From CBDFKS01 sp965248905 (GTDB lineage: Bacteria > Chloroflexota > Dehalococcoidia > Lucifugimonadales > JAGWBF01): 64,000 bases of DNA. Below, piece by piece: positions 47,066 through 55,888 of this stretch. A program made the position numbers and the translations under genes. How positions within the stretch are numbered: the stretch's first letter is position 1; every line of letters starts with the position of its first letter. The stretch is from positions 930,001 through 994,000 of the forward strand of contig CBDFKS010000007.1 in assembly GCA_965248905.1 (NCBI GenBank), given 5' to 3'. The notes beneath the pieces were generated by a model that saw only the letters and a program-made list of their open reading frames with translations, had not been told where the DNA came from and did no database searches.

Positions 47066-47793
47066 GCAGCGGGAAACGGAGGGTGGAGAAGCTGGAGTCA
47101 GGCCTTACCCCCAAGGAGGCCTTCTTGCTTTGGATGCAGGAGGCCCACAATTTCGAGACATTATGTAAATACGTTGCTCACGTAAAGACTCAACCGGAGG
47201 ACTGTGCCCCAATCCCAAGGTTGGCCAACCAAGTGGCCCAGAGCGTTGAGAAGGCGCTGAAACGTAAGCCCAAAGGGGAAGTATGGAAAGCCGTTCGCCA
47301 GGCCCAGAAGGATGTCCTGTTCCTTTTTCACCTGCATCAGCAGGTCAACGCCAAGTTCCTGTCCGAGGAACGGTTTTACTGGGCCCAAGCTTTCCGTTTG
47401 TCCACGGAGTTGAAAGGACTACTTCTAGAGCAAGGTCTTTTAGGCCAAATGAGGTGGAACTCTGTTAGAGTTAGCCTAGAGTTGCCATATCCATTGGACG
47501 AGGAGACCGCTGCGGCAGTTGAGGCGGCCCAGCAAAAATACATCATCACCTGGGAGTTGCTGCAGGACGGTGACGAGCTAGACGAGTGGGTGCTGGATAG
47601 CTTTGTGGCAGAGGGGATGACTCAGCTTCCCTACACTGCCTACGGGGTGAGGAGAAGCGTCCAGTCCCGATTGTCGGAAGCAGCAAATGAAGATGAAGTG
47701 AAGGCTTTATTCCCTGATTTAGAGGCGTTCGATGAGTTCGTCTCCAGTGAGGACTACTCGTATGGTCTAGCTGATGTACCCGACGCTGGATAG
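47062..47793 (+). CDS. Hypothetical island protein
   Basis: A 243-residue helical protein not recognised. Start TTG overlaps the previous stop (TTGA). Charged helices dominate (EAFLLWMQEAHNFETLCKYV; VEKALKRKPKGEVWKAVRQA; ELKGLLLEQGLLG). The frame ends with TAG but remains open in phase into the next ORF (reading EARNEALLQGIKNL before any start codon), so this may be the first third of an eroded longer gene. Confidence 0.45.
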   Translation: MSSGKRRVEKLESGLTPKEAFLLWMQEAHNFETLCKYVAHVKTQPEDCAPIPRLANQVAQSVEKALKRKPKGEVWKAVRQAQKDVLFLFHLHQQVNAKFLSEERFYWAQAFRLSTELKGLLLEQGLLGQMRWNSVRVSLELPYPLDEETAAAVEAAQQKYIITWELLQDGDELDEWVLDSFVAEGMTQLPYTAYGVRRSVQSRLSEAANEDEVKALFPDLEAFDEFVSSEDYSYGLADVPDAG

Positions 47794-47850
47794 GAGGCAC
47801 GCAACGAAGCATTACTGCAAGGCATCAAGAACCTGGTACCGCCTGGTAGT

Positions 47851-48246
47851 GTGGTAGAGCTTCCTACCGTACCCCATCCCTTCCTTAGAGAGGCCCCTCT
47901 GATTAAGGGGGATTGGATCGACTGGTATGTCGTGGAGCTAGTCGAGTGGGGGGCACGAATTCGCGAGAAGGGGTATCAGATCGAGGAATCCGAAGGCAGC
48001 CACCCATTGGCGTGGGGTCGGATACTGGACCCCGAGGACAAGTCCGAAGTTAGCGCTACGGTAACAGGGAAGCTTTGGCGGGAAACAACGAAACATCTGG
48101 CAAGGTTCCCCGGCCGGACCAAAGAACTCGATGGCCGGCCCAACGTGAGCTTCGAGGACTACAATGCATGGCGTGGACGCTGGGCTAAGGGAGACCTGAA
48201 GTCTGGCACACAATCAGGCATCGCAGTATCCCACTGGAACCAGTGA
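47851..48246 (+). CDS. Hypothetical island protein
   Basis: A 131-residue product, unknown family, with Trp-rich segments (GDWIDWYVVELVEWG, YNAWRGRWAKG). The only in-frame start is GTG 47851, which is far from the GGAGG at 47793-47797; sequence in phase before it looks protein-like, which favours decay of a longer gene over an independent gene. It lies in the same frame as 47062-47793 and 48295-48849. Confidence 0.4.
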   Translation: MVELPTVPHPFLREAPLIKGDWIDWYVVELVEWGARIREKGYQIEESEGSHPLAWGRILDPEDKSEVSATVTGKLWRETTKHLARFPGRTKELDGRPNVSFEDYNAWRGRWAKGDLKSGTQSGIAVSHWNQ

Positions 48247-48294
48247 GTTGAGACTCAGGGCGGTGAAGGAGTTGCAAACCTCGCCGGGGTCAAT

Positions 48295-48849
48295 GTGGGG
48301 AAGCTTAGTTGTTACGTGGAGGGTGATCGATATCACGTCTGTAAGGATAGCTTAGAGTTGGCACAGGAATCGGATCGGCGGGAGTCGCTGTTAGAGTCGC
48401 TACAAGTTGAAAACTTGGGAATTATTGACAAGGGTGGGCTCAGCCGCCGTGCACAGGACTGGCGGACTCTCGCAGAGGCATTGTTACTGGAGCTACACAC
48501 AATTCGTACAGCGATAAAGTCTATAAACGATGGATACCTTGAAGCCCAGCAGACCTTGTTCCCAGACTCTGCCAGGGGATTGGACGCGCTGGTGACGTTC
48601 GGCGATAAGCTAATCAACATCTACAATGAATCATTAGCGACCGGAATTGACGAGGCGAGAAGAGCATTGAACGATGGCCCTGAAGAGCAGAAATCTAGCC
48701 TCACGATCGATGTGGTAGAGCTGACAAAGAGGACCTGTGAACCGGCAAAGGACCAGATGGCATACCTGGTAGATATGGCCAAGGCTGAGGCTTTAGACCT
48801 GATGGGCGAGGCCGGGAAAGGGCTCACATTGGTTGAGCGCTACGTCTGA
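48295..48849 (+). CDS. Hypothetical island protein
   Basis: A 184-residue, mostly helical product; no family recognised. N-terminal CYVEGDRYHVC could form a small beta hairpin, followed by long amphipathic helices. GTG start without a clear ribosome site. Same frame as the two preceding ORFs, separated from the last by a TGA and 16 sense codons. The gene ends beside a truncated GMC fragment on the other strand. Confidence 0.4.
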   Translation: MGKLSCYVEGDRYHVCKDSLELAQESDRRESLLESLQVENLGIIDKGGLSRRAQDWRTLAEALLLELHTIRTAIKSINDGYLEAQQTLFPDSARGLDALVTFGDKLINIYNESLATGIDEARRALNDGPEEQKSSLTIDVVELTKRTCEPAKDQMAYLVDMAKAEALDLMGEAGKGLTLVERYV

Positions 48850-48873
48850 ATCCGCCGCGACTTCACGGCGCCT

Positions 48874-48993
48874 GAAAACGAGATGGTCCCTTAGATTGTG
48901 GCCCACTCCCGGCAAGTCATGGATGACAGGGATGCCCACGCTCCTCAGATGGCCTCTGGGCCCAACGCCCGATAGCATCAGTGGCTGAGGTCC
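48874..48993 (-). pseudogene. GMC oxidoreductase fragment
   Basis: A 40-codon minus-strand stretch reads PQPLMLSGVGPRGHL then VGIPVIHDLPGVGHNLRDHL, which is the GMC signature 2 region (compare LMLSGVGP...LDLPGVGQNLKDH in the intact gene at 41 kb). It differs from the intact gene at many residues, so it is not a copy of it. Nothing of the remaining ~470 residues is present. It marks the right edge of the island. Confidence 0.82.
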
Positions 48994-49008
48994 AGGTCGC
49001 TATCTGAA

Positions 49009-49482
49009 CTAACCGACCTCCGCTTCGATACGGTCATAGATCGCGCGGAGCCGCTCGCTCGAGTCCGTTTCTACATCAGAGAACCAGCGGAGTAGGGAGC
49101 GGGTCAGGGAATCTACAGTCTCGTCGGCTACAGCTGCTTCAAACCTCTCTCTAATCGTCGGACCCTGCCGTTGGGCCTCCTTGGCCTTCCCCCAACGTAT
49201 TTTCTCGATGTCTGCCATGTCGGAAGCGCTCACGTGTAGGCGCTCTTGAAGGTCCGAATCCTCATCTTCCATCCAGGTGTATCCCAGTTCTTGTATGCGG
49301 CGCTTGAAGACCTCGTAATGGCTGGTCTCACGGCTGGCTACCAAGGAAAGGCAGGCCTTCAAGTCGGGGTCCGGGGTGCAGTCGGCCCAGGCTTGCAGAT
49401 AGATACCGGCGCGCCTCTCCCCCGAGGTGATATCGTTTAGCAGGTTCAGATAATGTGGCTTGGTTTCCTTTTCGGTCGCCAT
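49009..49482 (-). CDS. Ferritin-like/rubrerythrin-like four-helix protein
   Basis: A 157-residue, fully helical protein. Segments NLLNDITSGERRAG, CLSLVASRETSHYEVFKRRI, FEAAVADETVDSLTRSLL and SDVETDSSERLRAIY have the spacing of four helices, with Glu and ExxH-like residues (E in SGERRAG; ETSHYE) that may bind iron as in ferritin-like proteins. Not all canonical ligands are evident, so metal binding is uncertain. GGGGGGAG precedes the ATG. Confidence 0.6.
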   Translation of the reverse strand: MATEKETKPHYLNLLNDITSGERRAGIYLQAWADCTPDPDLKACLSLVASRETSHYEVFKRRIQELGYTWMEDEDSDLQERLHVSASDMADIEKIRWGKAKEAQRQGPTIRERFEAAVADETVDSLTRSLLRWFSDVETDSSERLRAIYDRIEAEVG

Positions 49483-49764
49483 AAGTCTCCCCCCTATGAT
49501 TTATCTACCGAAAATGTATCGGATTTAGCGCCCCATTGCAACATAGTGGTGAAGTTCGGCTACGGTCGTCTGGCACAGCACCGTAAGCTTGACGAACACC
49601 GCGACGTCGGCGGTACCATGTCGTAAAAGCGACACGAGCATGAACTGCGGACAGTCACGGAATCGTCACAGGGAATAGCAGGCGCTGACTCACTTACCAT
49701 TTTACCGCCCGGTTTGATCTCAAGCACTCAGTCCAGTATGGTAAAGGCCGGTGTTCCGGCGATG

Positions 49765-49796
49765 AGAGACCCGTCCTGTCGGACGGGTCTCTTTTT
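49765..49796 (+). terminator. Strong intrinsic terminator with no annotated plus-strand gene before it
   Basis: A perfect 12-bp stem AGAGACCCGTCC / GGACGGGTCTCT with a TGTC loop and TTTT. The T run is only on the plus strand, but the neighbouring genes on both sides are on the minus strand. The 49483-49764 region must therefore contain a short plus-strand transcript or an RNA gene, or the terminator is a relic. No ORF or known RNA family is recognisable there. Confidence 0.85.
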
Positions 49797-49896
49797 GATT
49801 CAGTCTCCCTGAATTTCACTCACCACATACGGGACACGGATAATACCCTGTCGCAAACGTCTACGGTTCCAATTATATATTTCTGGGGGCTAAGCT

Positions 49897-50328
49897 CTAC
49901 TTCGTTGAGGGAGACTCGTCAGCAGGAGCTTTTTTGTACCAGCTGTGAGAATGGTGACCTTTCCCCTTGCCGAAAAAATGACCTTTGAATCCGCGGAACA
50001 GTCCTGGATTAAGATCGTCATCGGGCCTAGACAGATACCATTCCATGTATTCGTCAGCCTTTTCTCGGGTGATGAAGCCAGCTTCTACCTTTCTGTTTAG
50101 TTTCTCCTGAACTGCCTCATCCTTCATCTCTCTAACGGCCTGATTTATGGCATCCCGGACCGTAGCTTCGTCCTCTATCCCCAGATTCTCTGCCACTCGC
50201 GAAACAAAGCTATCTAGACGTGACTGGCCGTCCGATCCTTCTGACTGAGCCAATATGGCCCCTCCTCCGACTATCCCAACAGCCAGAAGGCCTAATATGA
50301 TGGAAATATTTATCCAACGTTTCCTCAC
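49897..50328 (-). CDS. Small secreted protein with a helical repeat and His/Lys-rich tail
   Basis: A 143-residue exported protein: signal peptide MRKRWINISIILGLLAVGIVG with cleavage near ILAQ-S. The mature part resembles DUF2680-type helical secreted proteins (VAENLGIEDEATVRDAINQA, EKADEYMEWYLSRPDD), followed by a Gly/His/Lys-rich tail (GKGKGHHSHSWYKK). GTG start after GAGGAGG. Function unknown; the tail could bind metal or nucleic acid. Confidence 0.68.
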   Translation of the reverse strand: MRKRWINISIILGLLAVGIVGGGAILAQSEGSDGQSRLDSFVSRVAENLGIEDEATVRDAINQAVREMKDEAVQEKLNRKVEAGFITREKADEYMEWYLSRPDDDLNPGLFRGFKGHFFGKGKGHHSHSWYKKAPADESPSTK

Positions 50329-50673
50329 TATTGTAGCCTCCTCGGTTTGATGTTGTTTCGCGGTATCACACGGTAGTCCCGGTGCACAAGTTCATTATCG
50401 ATACCAATTTCTCGTTGACCTCCTTATATGCCCGATTCAGACCTCTAACATACCGCAGATACAATCTACCGAAAGACTGTGAAGAAAGAGTTAAGAGTCA
50501 GTTCGGGCCGGCTTTCCTCACTTGCTGACACTGCTAAACTGTACTATTAAGCTCGCTTTCGTCAGCAAAGGCCACTCGGGCCGCTTATCGCCTTTCACGG
50601 GATTGACCCGTCAAATTCGGCCCTCTGGCCCCATCACGGACCCTAATCGGGCCTATTTCCCTTGCCAGCTTCT
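50329..50673. other. 345-base intergenic region
   Basis: I see no supported gene, RNA or strong terminator here. It contains the minus-strand upstream region of the secreted-protein gene ending at 50328 and a small CGGG...CCCG palindrome near 50598-50611. Confidence 0.6.
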
Positions 50674-50895
50674 CTAATCGAGATTGAGATCCAATTCATC
50701 CGTGATGATTGTCGCAACACCGGCTCGAGTCAGACCATGTGCCACTTTGCCACTGCCAGAGTTGAGGGCCTTGGTTATCCCAACGCCTGAAGGATTGACT
50801 TCCGTGATTTGCCCTTGGGCCGCTAGTGCCTGGGAAACGGTGAGCGCCAAAATGGACCCTGCTACGAACGCTATGATGAACAACTTCCTAATCAT
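50674..50895 (-). CDS. Small secreted protein (73 residues)
   Basis: Signal peptide MIRKLFIIAFVAGSILALTVSQALA with cleavage after ALA, leaving a ~48-residue mature peptide (QGQITEVNPSGVG...). GGGAGGAG precedes the ATG at ideal spacing, which supports it as a real gene. No family recognised. Confidence 0.62.
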   Translation of the reverse strand: MIRKLFIIAFVAGSILALTVSQALAAQGQITEVNPSGVGITKALNSGSGKVAHGLTRAGVATIITDELDLNLD

Positions 50896-51095
50896 GAAAC
50901 TCCTCCCGCCTATGCGTTGATATTACAATAAAGGGCAGCACTAGTATAAAGGTTGATTTTCTTAAAGGTCAAACTCAACTCAAACCCAACTCAACCGGCT
51001 TGTTGGGCTCATTCACGACGTCAGATTTCGCTATAAAGATAGATGCGCAGCAGTCATCGCATGCGCCCCATTGCGCATATGTGTCGTGCGGGTAA

Positions 51096-54000
51096 TTACA
51101 GAATGCTCATAAGCTCTTTCATCTTGGTGCTGTTCAAGTACGCCTCGCGTAGCTCAGGCGTGCCTGCTTGGTCCGCGATATACCCGATCACCTCCCGCGC
51201 CCTGTGACGCAAAGACTCTGCCTCTGTGGTGGCGCCGGTATGAGCCGCTAGGCGGGCCAGGGCGGGCAGGATGCACCACAATGCCCGTCGCGAGCCCTGT
51301 TTTTCTGCCTCGGCAAGGGCTTCTTCCAGAGTGGCCTTGGCTTCTGTGATTCGGCCCAGCCCGAATAAAGACTCGCCTTGGCATCGCAGCATGTCGGGGA
51401 GAAACACGCGTTGTCCCATCTCCCGGAGAGACGATATGGTCCGGTCTGTAAGGGCGAGAGCCCGGTCATACTGTTTGTTGGCCAACGCGGTGTCGCCTTC
51501 TATGACCTGGAAGATAGCATAGCCTGCCTTCGGGTCCGATTCTCCACTCTCGAATTCTTTGCTTGCCTCTTGCAGCGCGGCATCGGCCTCCTTGGGATCC
51601 CCATTGCAAAGATGAAATTGGGCCAGGGCAGCCAGGGCAAACTGCCGGTTGTCTCCTTCCTCAAGGGCTAGGCGGGCGAGGCCGAGGCCTTGCTCGGTCT
51701 CTCCAAGCATTCCGCAGAAGAGGGCCAGCCTGAGCCGGACAGTGACACCGGGGGCGAAACCGGCTTGCTTCGCCAACGGCAGGGCTTCCTTTAATACATC
51801 CACCGACTTCCCGATGTCGCCACTCTCCATGTATATGGCGCCTAAAACATACAGGCTGACCGCCTGACCCCATATGCTGCCTATGGACCTGCTGACCCCG
51901 AGACACTCTTCGGCGGCCGAGAGTGCTTCACCGAACTCCCCCAGGAAGTAATGGCCCCCAGCGGAGGTAATAAGACTGTCTGTAAGCATCGGGAGGTTTC
52001 CGAGCTCACGCAACAGGTCTGCGGATTCTTTTTGGGCTGCCCAGGCTAGATCGCTCTTGCCGACTGTGAAATACGCCCTAGCGAGATCGTTCAATGTATA
52101 AGCGAGTTGTTCTTGAAGTCCTAATCGTCGGGCGATGGCCTGGGATTGTTCTCCGTAGGCTATCGCTTGCTCACGGTCTTGTCCCTCGTAATACTCGAGC
52201 AGCATCAGATTCCACAAAACCTTGGCTTCGGCTTGATGATCGTTCAATTCCCGTGCCAGCAGTAATCCCTTGTTAGACAAGTCGCGACCCGTTTCCCGAT
52301 TGAACTTTGCGTTGTTGGTTGAGTGGATAGTGGCTTGGGGAATCAACGCTGCTAGCTCCATGCCGCGGTCCCCTTGCGCTTCAGCGAAGCTCTGCAATTC
52401 CCGATAATTAGCCAACGCTTGTTCGAACTCGCCGACCAACTCCAAGGTCCGGCCCCGAGCGATGTAAAGCTGGACGCGTTGCTCCCTAGATTCAGTGGCG
52501 CTATCGACCAGCTCTATGGCACGCGTGTAATGCGTGATTGCCTCGGCATTTGCATATAGTCTCGCAGCCACGTCACCGGCCATGGACGAATATTTCAGCG
52601 CCCGGTCCTTGTCTCCCGCTTGGTAGAAGTGATTCGCCAGCAAATGTGACTGCTCCTCGAGCCGGTTATTGAATAGCTCTTCGACTGCTTCACCAACGCG
52701 TCTGTGGAATTCCCGGCGTTCACGCAACAGGATCGAGCTGTACGCTGCTTCGCGCGTGAGATCGTGTCGGAAAATGTACTCCAACTCTGGGACCCTTCCA
52801 GCCTCACGAATTAGCTCCGCCCGCTGGAGTGCGCTGAGCTGTTGATCGAGGGGGATACTCGAGTCGGATATTAGCTTGAGCACTCGATGGTAGAATGACC
52901 TCCCAATCACCGAGCTCAGCTGTAGCGTCCGGCGGGCATCCTCCGTCAGCCGGTCGATTCGCGAGGTGAGCAACGCCTGCAGACTCTCGGGTATGGAGAT
53001 GTCCTCGACCTTGGCCTCCGGGCTCCAGTGCAGGCCAGTCTCGTCACGGTTTACGACGCCCGAGTCGATGAGGGTACGGGTAAATTCCTCCAGATAAAGG
53101 GGGTTGCCTTCGGTCCTCTGGAGAATCATGGGACGAAGCTCAGGCGGAGAACCCGAGATGTTGAAGAGGTTTCCAAAAAGTACATCGCTGTCCACGTCAG
53201 ACAGCGCACTCAGTGCTATCTCCGTGTAGCGGTGGGGGTAGTCGGTCTCGGCGGTCTGCTTTACGCGCCAAGCCGGAGACTGGCGCTCGGGCCGGAAGGA
53301 GCACAGCAGGAGTAACGGGAGCTCTTCAACAAGGGGAAACGTCTCGATCATGAGCTCCACCGATGCCGGGTCGGCCCAATGCAGGTCGTCCAACACCAGC
53401 ACCGTGGGCGCGAGAGACGCGCTCGCACGCAACACGTTTTGACACGCTTGGTATAGCTCGTGTTGAAGGGCCTCACCGTGCAACTGCGGTCCGTCTGATT
53501 CCGCGTCGATAGCCAACAACGCCCCGACGACCCGCACCACCAACATTTTGACTTGGGGCGGAAAATCGTCCGGTGTTCTCTCAACCTTCTCGCGAATCAG
53601 TTCCGGCGGATCGCTGTCCTCTATACCGTAAACCTGACGCAGGCTTTGCATGAAGAGCCCGTACGGGCGAGTCGTGTCGTAGGAAACTCCTTGGCTTATC
53701 ATCCAGGGCGACCCGCTGGCAGCAATCTTTTCCCATTCGGCGTGTAGCTCTTCTATCAGTCGGCTTTTGCCGATCCCGGCCTCGCCGATCAGACAGACTA
53801 TGCTTCCACTGCCTTGGTGAAGCTTCGTCAAGACCTGACGCAACACGCTGATCTCGCTATCACGCCCAACCAGGGGAACATGCAGTCCCTCTATGCCTCT
53901 CAACGTGCCGGGAATGGCCTTCGGACCTATTACCCGATAAGCCAACACAGGCTCATCCTTGCCCTTGACCTCGATCTCTCCCAGATTTTCGAACTCAAAT

Positions 54001-54824
54001 AGAGGAGTGATTAGATTGCGCGTATCGGCGGAGACTTGTACGGTACCGGTTTGGGCGGTCTGTTCCATGCGAGCCGCTAGGTTGATCGCGTCTCCCATAG
54101 CGGTGTACTCGACTCGCAGGTCAGAACCGACGTCACCCACCACTACCAGGCCAGTATTAATTCCTACCCGCACACCGAAGTCGAGATTCCAGTTGCTCTT
54201 GACTTCCGCTTGATAGGCACGGATGCCCTGGACAATGTCCAGTCCAGCGAGTACAGCCCTCTGTGGGTCGTCCTCGTGGGCAATCGGCGCGCCAAAGAAT
54301 GCAAGGATGGCGTCTCCCATCAGACGGGCTAGGGTACCCTCGTACCGGTAGACAGGTGCGATCAGGTACTCGAAAGCGCCGTTCATGATCTCGGCCCACT
54401 CTTCGGGGTCCAATCTCTCTGCTGCGGACGTTGAACCGGTGACGTCGCAAAACATCATGGTAACGACGCGGCGTTCGCCCGAGGCTACATCTTTTTTAGC
54501 GCGGGTTCCTTCCAGCTTAGCAAGTAGCTCTTTGGGAATGTACTGCTCGAGCCTGGCACGTGAGCGGTTAGCCTCGGCTTCTGAGGCAGTAGCATCTACA
54601 GGTGGAGGTTGCCGGAATATAACTTCAGCTGCCGGTTGAGTAATTTGGGGAGGTAGATCCCGCTCTGCAGCAGCCAAGTAGGAGAGTGCATCTTGATTTT
54701 CAGGGTCAAGCCGTAGTACGGACCGGGCGCGATCCCCAACGGTCGCCCAGTCCTGGCTAGTTATCGCCTCTTCGGCTTCATCTAAGAGACGATCGATCTG
54801 TCTTTGGATGCGCTCGCTGGCCAT
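51096..54824 (-). CDS. Class III nucleotidyl cyclase-AAA ATPase-TPR signalling protein
   Basis: A 1242-residue multi-domain protein. An N-terminal helical part holds one TPR-like unit. The class III cyclase domain (~135-300) has both metal Asp residues (FCDVTGST, LMGDAILAFFG) and the NLAARME transition-state Asn/Arg region, so it is probably an active adenylate or guanylate cyclase. A STAND/AAA ATPase follows (Walker A IGEAGIGKSRL; Walker B TVLVLDDLHWAD), then about ten TPR repeats to the C-terminus. Such fusions couple a ligand- or partner-sensing TPR array to cNMP synthesis. I take ATG 54824 (MASERIQ) since the 57 upstream codons are not conserved in style; there is no Shine-Dalgarno, and TATTAT nine bases before suggests a leaderless transcript. 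Confidence 0.88.
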   Translation of the reverse strand: MASERIQRQIDRLLDEAEEAITSQDWATVGDRARSVLRLDPENQDALSYLAAAERDLPPQITQPAAEVIFRQPPPVDATASEAEANRSRARLEQYIPKELLAKLEGTRAKKDVASGERRVVTMMFCDVTGSTSAAERLDPEEWAEIMNGAFEYLIAPVYRYEGTLARLMGDAILAFFGAPIAHEDDPQRAVLAGLDIVQGIRAYQAEVKSNWNLDFGVRVGINTGLVVVGDVGSDLRVEYTAMGDAINLAARMEQTAQTGTVQVSADTRNLITPLFEFENLGEIEVKGKDEPVLAYRVIGPKAIPGTLRGIEGLHVPLVGRDSEISVLRQVLTKLHQGSGSIVCLIGEAGIGKSRLIEELHAEWEKIAASGSPWMISQGVSYDTTRPYGLFMQSLRQVYGIEDSDPPELIREKVERTPDDFPPQVKMLVVRVVGALLAIDAESDGPQLHGEALQHELYQACQNVLRASASLAPTVLVLDDLHWADPASVELMIETFPLVEELPLLLLCSFRPERQSPAWRVKQTAETDYPHRYTEIALSALSDVDSDVLFGNLFNISGSPPELRPMILQRTEGNPLYLEEFTRTLIDSGVVNRDETGLHWSPEAKVEDISIPESLQALLTSRIDRLTEDARRTLQLSSVIGRSFYHRVLKLISDSSIPLDQQLSALQRAELIREAGRVPELEYIFRHDLTREAAYSSILLRERREFHRRVGEAVEELFNNRLEEQSHLLANHFYQAGDKDRALKYSSMAGDVAARLYANAEAITHYTRAIELVDSATESREQRVQLYIARGRTLELVGEFEQALANYRELQSFAEAQGDRGMELAALIPQATIHSTNNAKFNRETGRDLSNKGLLLARELNDHQAEAKVLWNLMLLEYYEGQDREQAIAYGEQSQAIARRLGLQEQLAYTLNDLARAYFTVGKSDLAWAAQKESADLLRELGNLPMLTDSLITSAGGHYFLGEFGEALSAAEECLGVSRSIGSIWGQAVSLYVLGAIYMESGDIGKSVDVLKEALPLAKQAGFAPGVTVRLRLALFCGMLGETEQGLGLARLALEEGDNRQFALAALAQFHLCNGDPKEADAALQEASKEFESGESDPKAGYAIFQVIEGDTALANKQYDRALALTDRTISSLREMGQRVFLPDMLRCQGESLFGLGRITEAKATLEEALAEAEKQGSRRALWCILPALARLAAHTGATTEAESLRHRAREVIGYIADQAGTPELREAYLNSTKMKELMSIL

Positions 54825-55167
54825 TATAGGAGAATAATAGTACCGGCGTGAAGATTCGTCTACCCGAGCCAAGATGTGTAGGCCGTCGGCGAAAATGGGA
54901 CACAATTGGAGGTGAATATACCCGAGAGAGGGGAAGTGGCGTGAGCTCTTGGAGTGAAGGTAACGTACACACAGAAAGGAGCAGATGTGTTCCATTTGTT
55001 CTGGTTGCTAACAATCAACAAATTTGTTCAGGGGGGCTGTAGCGATTTTCTAACCCCCCCGATTCAGCCAGGCCTTTCCAGTTTTGTTAGTATAATAGTT
55101 AGAATGGGTTTTGGATTCGGCCAGACCTCTCCTTGGTAAGGACTGAGTACTTAAGGAGGACTCCCAA

Positions 55168-55653
55168 ATGCCGTCCTTAGACGTCGTATCAAAGACAAAC
55201 ATTGCGGAAGTCGATAATGCCCTTAATGGCATAGCGCGTGAAGTCAAGCAACGCTTCGACCTCAAGGACAGGATGTGCTCCATTGAGCGCTCCGGCAACA
55301 CCCTTACTATTACCGCTGACAACAACATGTTGCTACGGCAGATGCACGATCTGTTGTACAAATATTGCGCCAGACGTGGAGTCGATAGTGGTTTTTTGGA
55401 CTTCAAGTCTCCCCAAAACGCCACGAAAGGCAGTTTGCGTCAGGAGGTATTAATTCGCCAGGGCATTGATCAGGCGTTGGGTAAGCAAATTATCAAGATG
55501 ATCAAAGGCAGTAAGCTCAAGGTTCAAGTGGCCATTCAGGGAGACGAACTGCGTATCAGTGGGAAAAAGCGCGATGATCTTCAGCTTACCATAGAGTCAA
55601 TTAAAGAAATGGAAATCACATTACCGCTTCAATACGTTAACTTCAGGGACTGA
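55168..55653 (+). CDS. YajQ family nucleotide-binding protein
   Basis: A 161-residue protein matching YajQ/DUF520: starts MPSLDVVSKTN, has IAREVKQRFDLKD, then KGSLRQEVLIRQGIDQALGKQI, KVQVAIQGDELRISGKKRDDLQ and ends PLQYVNFRD, all hallmarks of the family. Members bind RNA or nucleotides, and in Xanthomonas one binds cyclic-di-GMP. Two RNA-recognition-like folds are expected. TTAAGGAGG precedes the ATG. Confidence 0.95.
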   Translation: MPSLDVVSKTNIAEVDNALNGIAREVKQRFDLKDRMCSIERSGNTLTITADNNMLLRQMHDLLYKYCARRGVDSGFLDFKSPQNATKGSLRQEVLIRQGIDQALGKQIIKMIKGSKLKVQVAIQGDELRISGKKRDDLQLTIESIKEMEITLPLQYVNFRD

Positions 55654-55747
55654 AACCGTTCTTAGTCATTGCGAGCGGGTTCTGATAGATCATTACTTTA
55701 TCGTTTTAGGTCAGGGGTCTTGGCACGTAGCAGGGCTCTTAGTCACA

Positions 55748-55797
55748 TCTGCTTTGCAAGCAGGGGGTCAGGGGTTCTGCTCCCCTCAGCTCCATCA
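55748..55797 (+). pseudogene. tRNA-Ala(TGC)-like 3' fragment
   Basis: The sequence contains an intact anticodon arm TCTGC-TTTGCAA-GCAGG (anticodon TGC), a five-base variable region, a T stem AGGGG/CCCCT and the 3' acceptor strand CAGCTCC-A. The T loop is TTCTGCT instead of TTCGAAT-type, the end reads TCA not CCA, and no matching 5' acceptor (GGAGCTG) or D arm precedes it. It is therefore not a working tRNA but a remnant, as left by elements that integrate into tRNA genes. Confidence 0.7.
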
Positions 55798-55888
55798 TTA
55801 AATCTTCAGGAATAACGCCGCTCCTCCTTAGTTGCATACTGCTTACTGTCCTCTGGATGTAGCCTTCTATCATTAACCATGGGAAACC

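Larger units (their letters stand above)
42865..48993. mobile_element. Degraded phage- or plasmid-like island
   Basis: A block of foreign-type genes (primase-polymerase, ParB-methyltransferase, several orphan ORFs) lies between a recombinase-type HTH remnant next to a dispersed repeat on the left and a truncated GMC gene fragment on the right. No complete integrase, terminase or capsid gene is visible. Several genes carry frameshifts or in-frame stops. Exact ends are not defined; I could not find a matching attachment-site pair. Confidence 0.5.

Noticed and set aside
49500..49760. tmRNA, RNase P or 6S RNA before the orphan terminator
   Set aside because: I could not find the conserved sequence blocks of any of these; the region stays unassigned.
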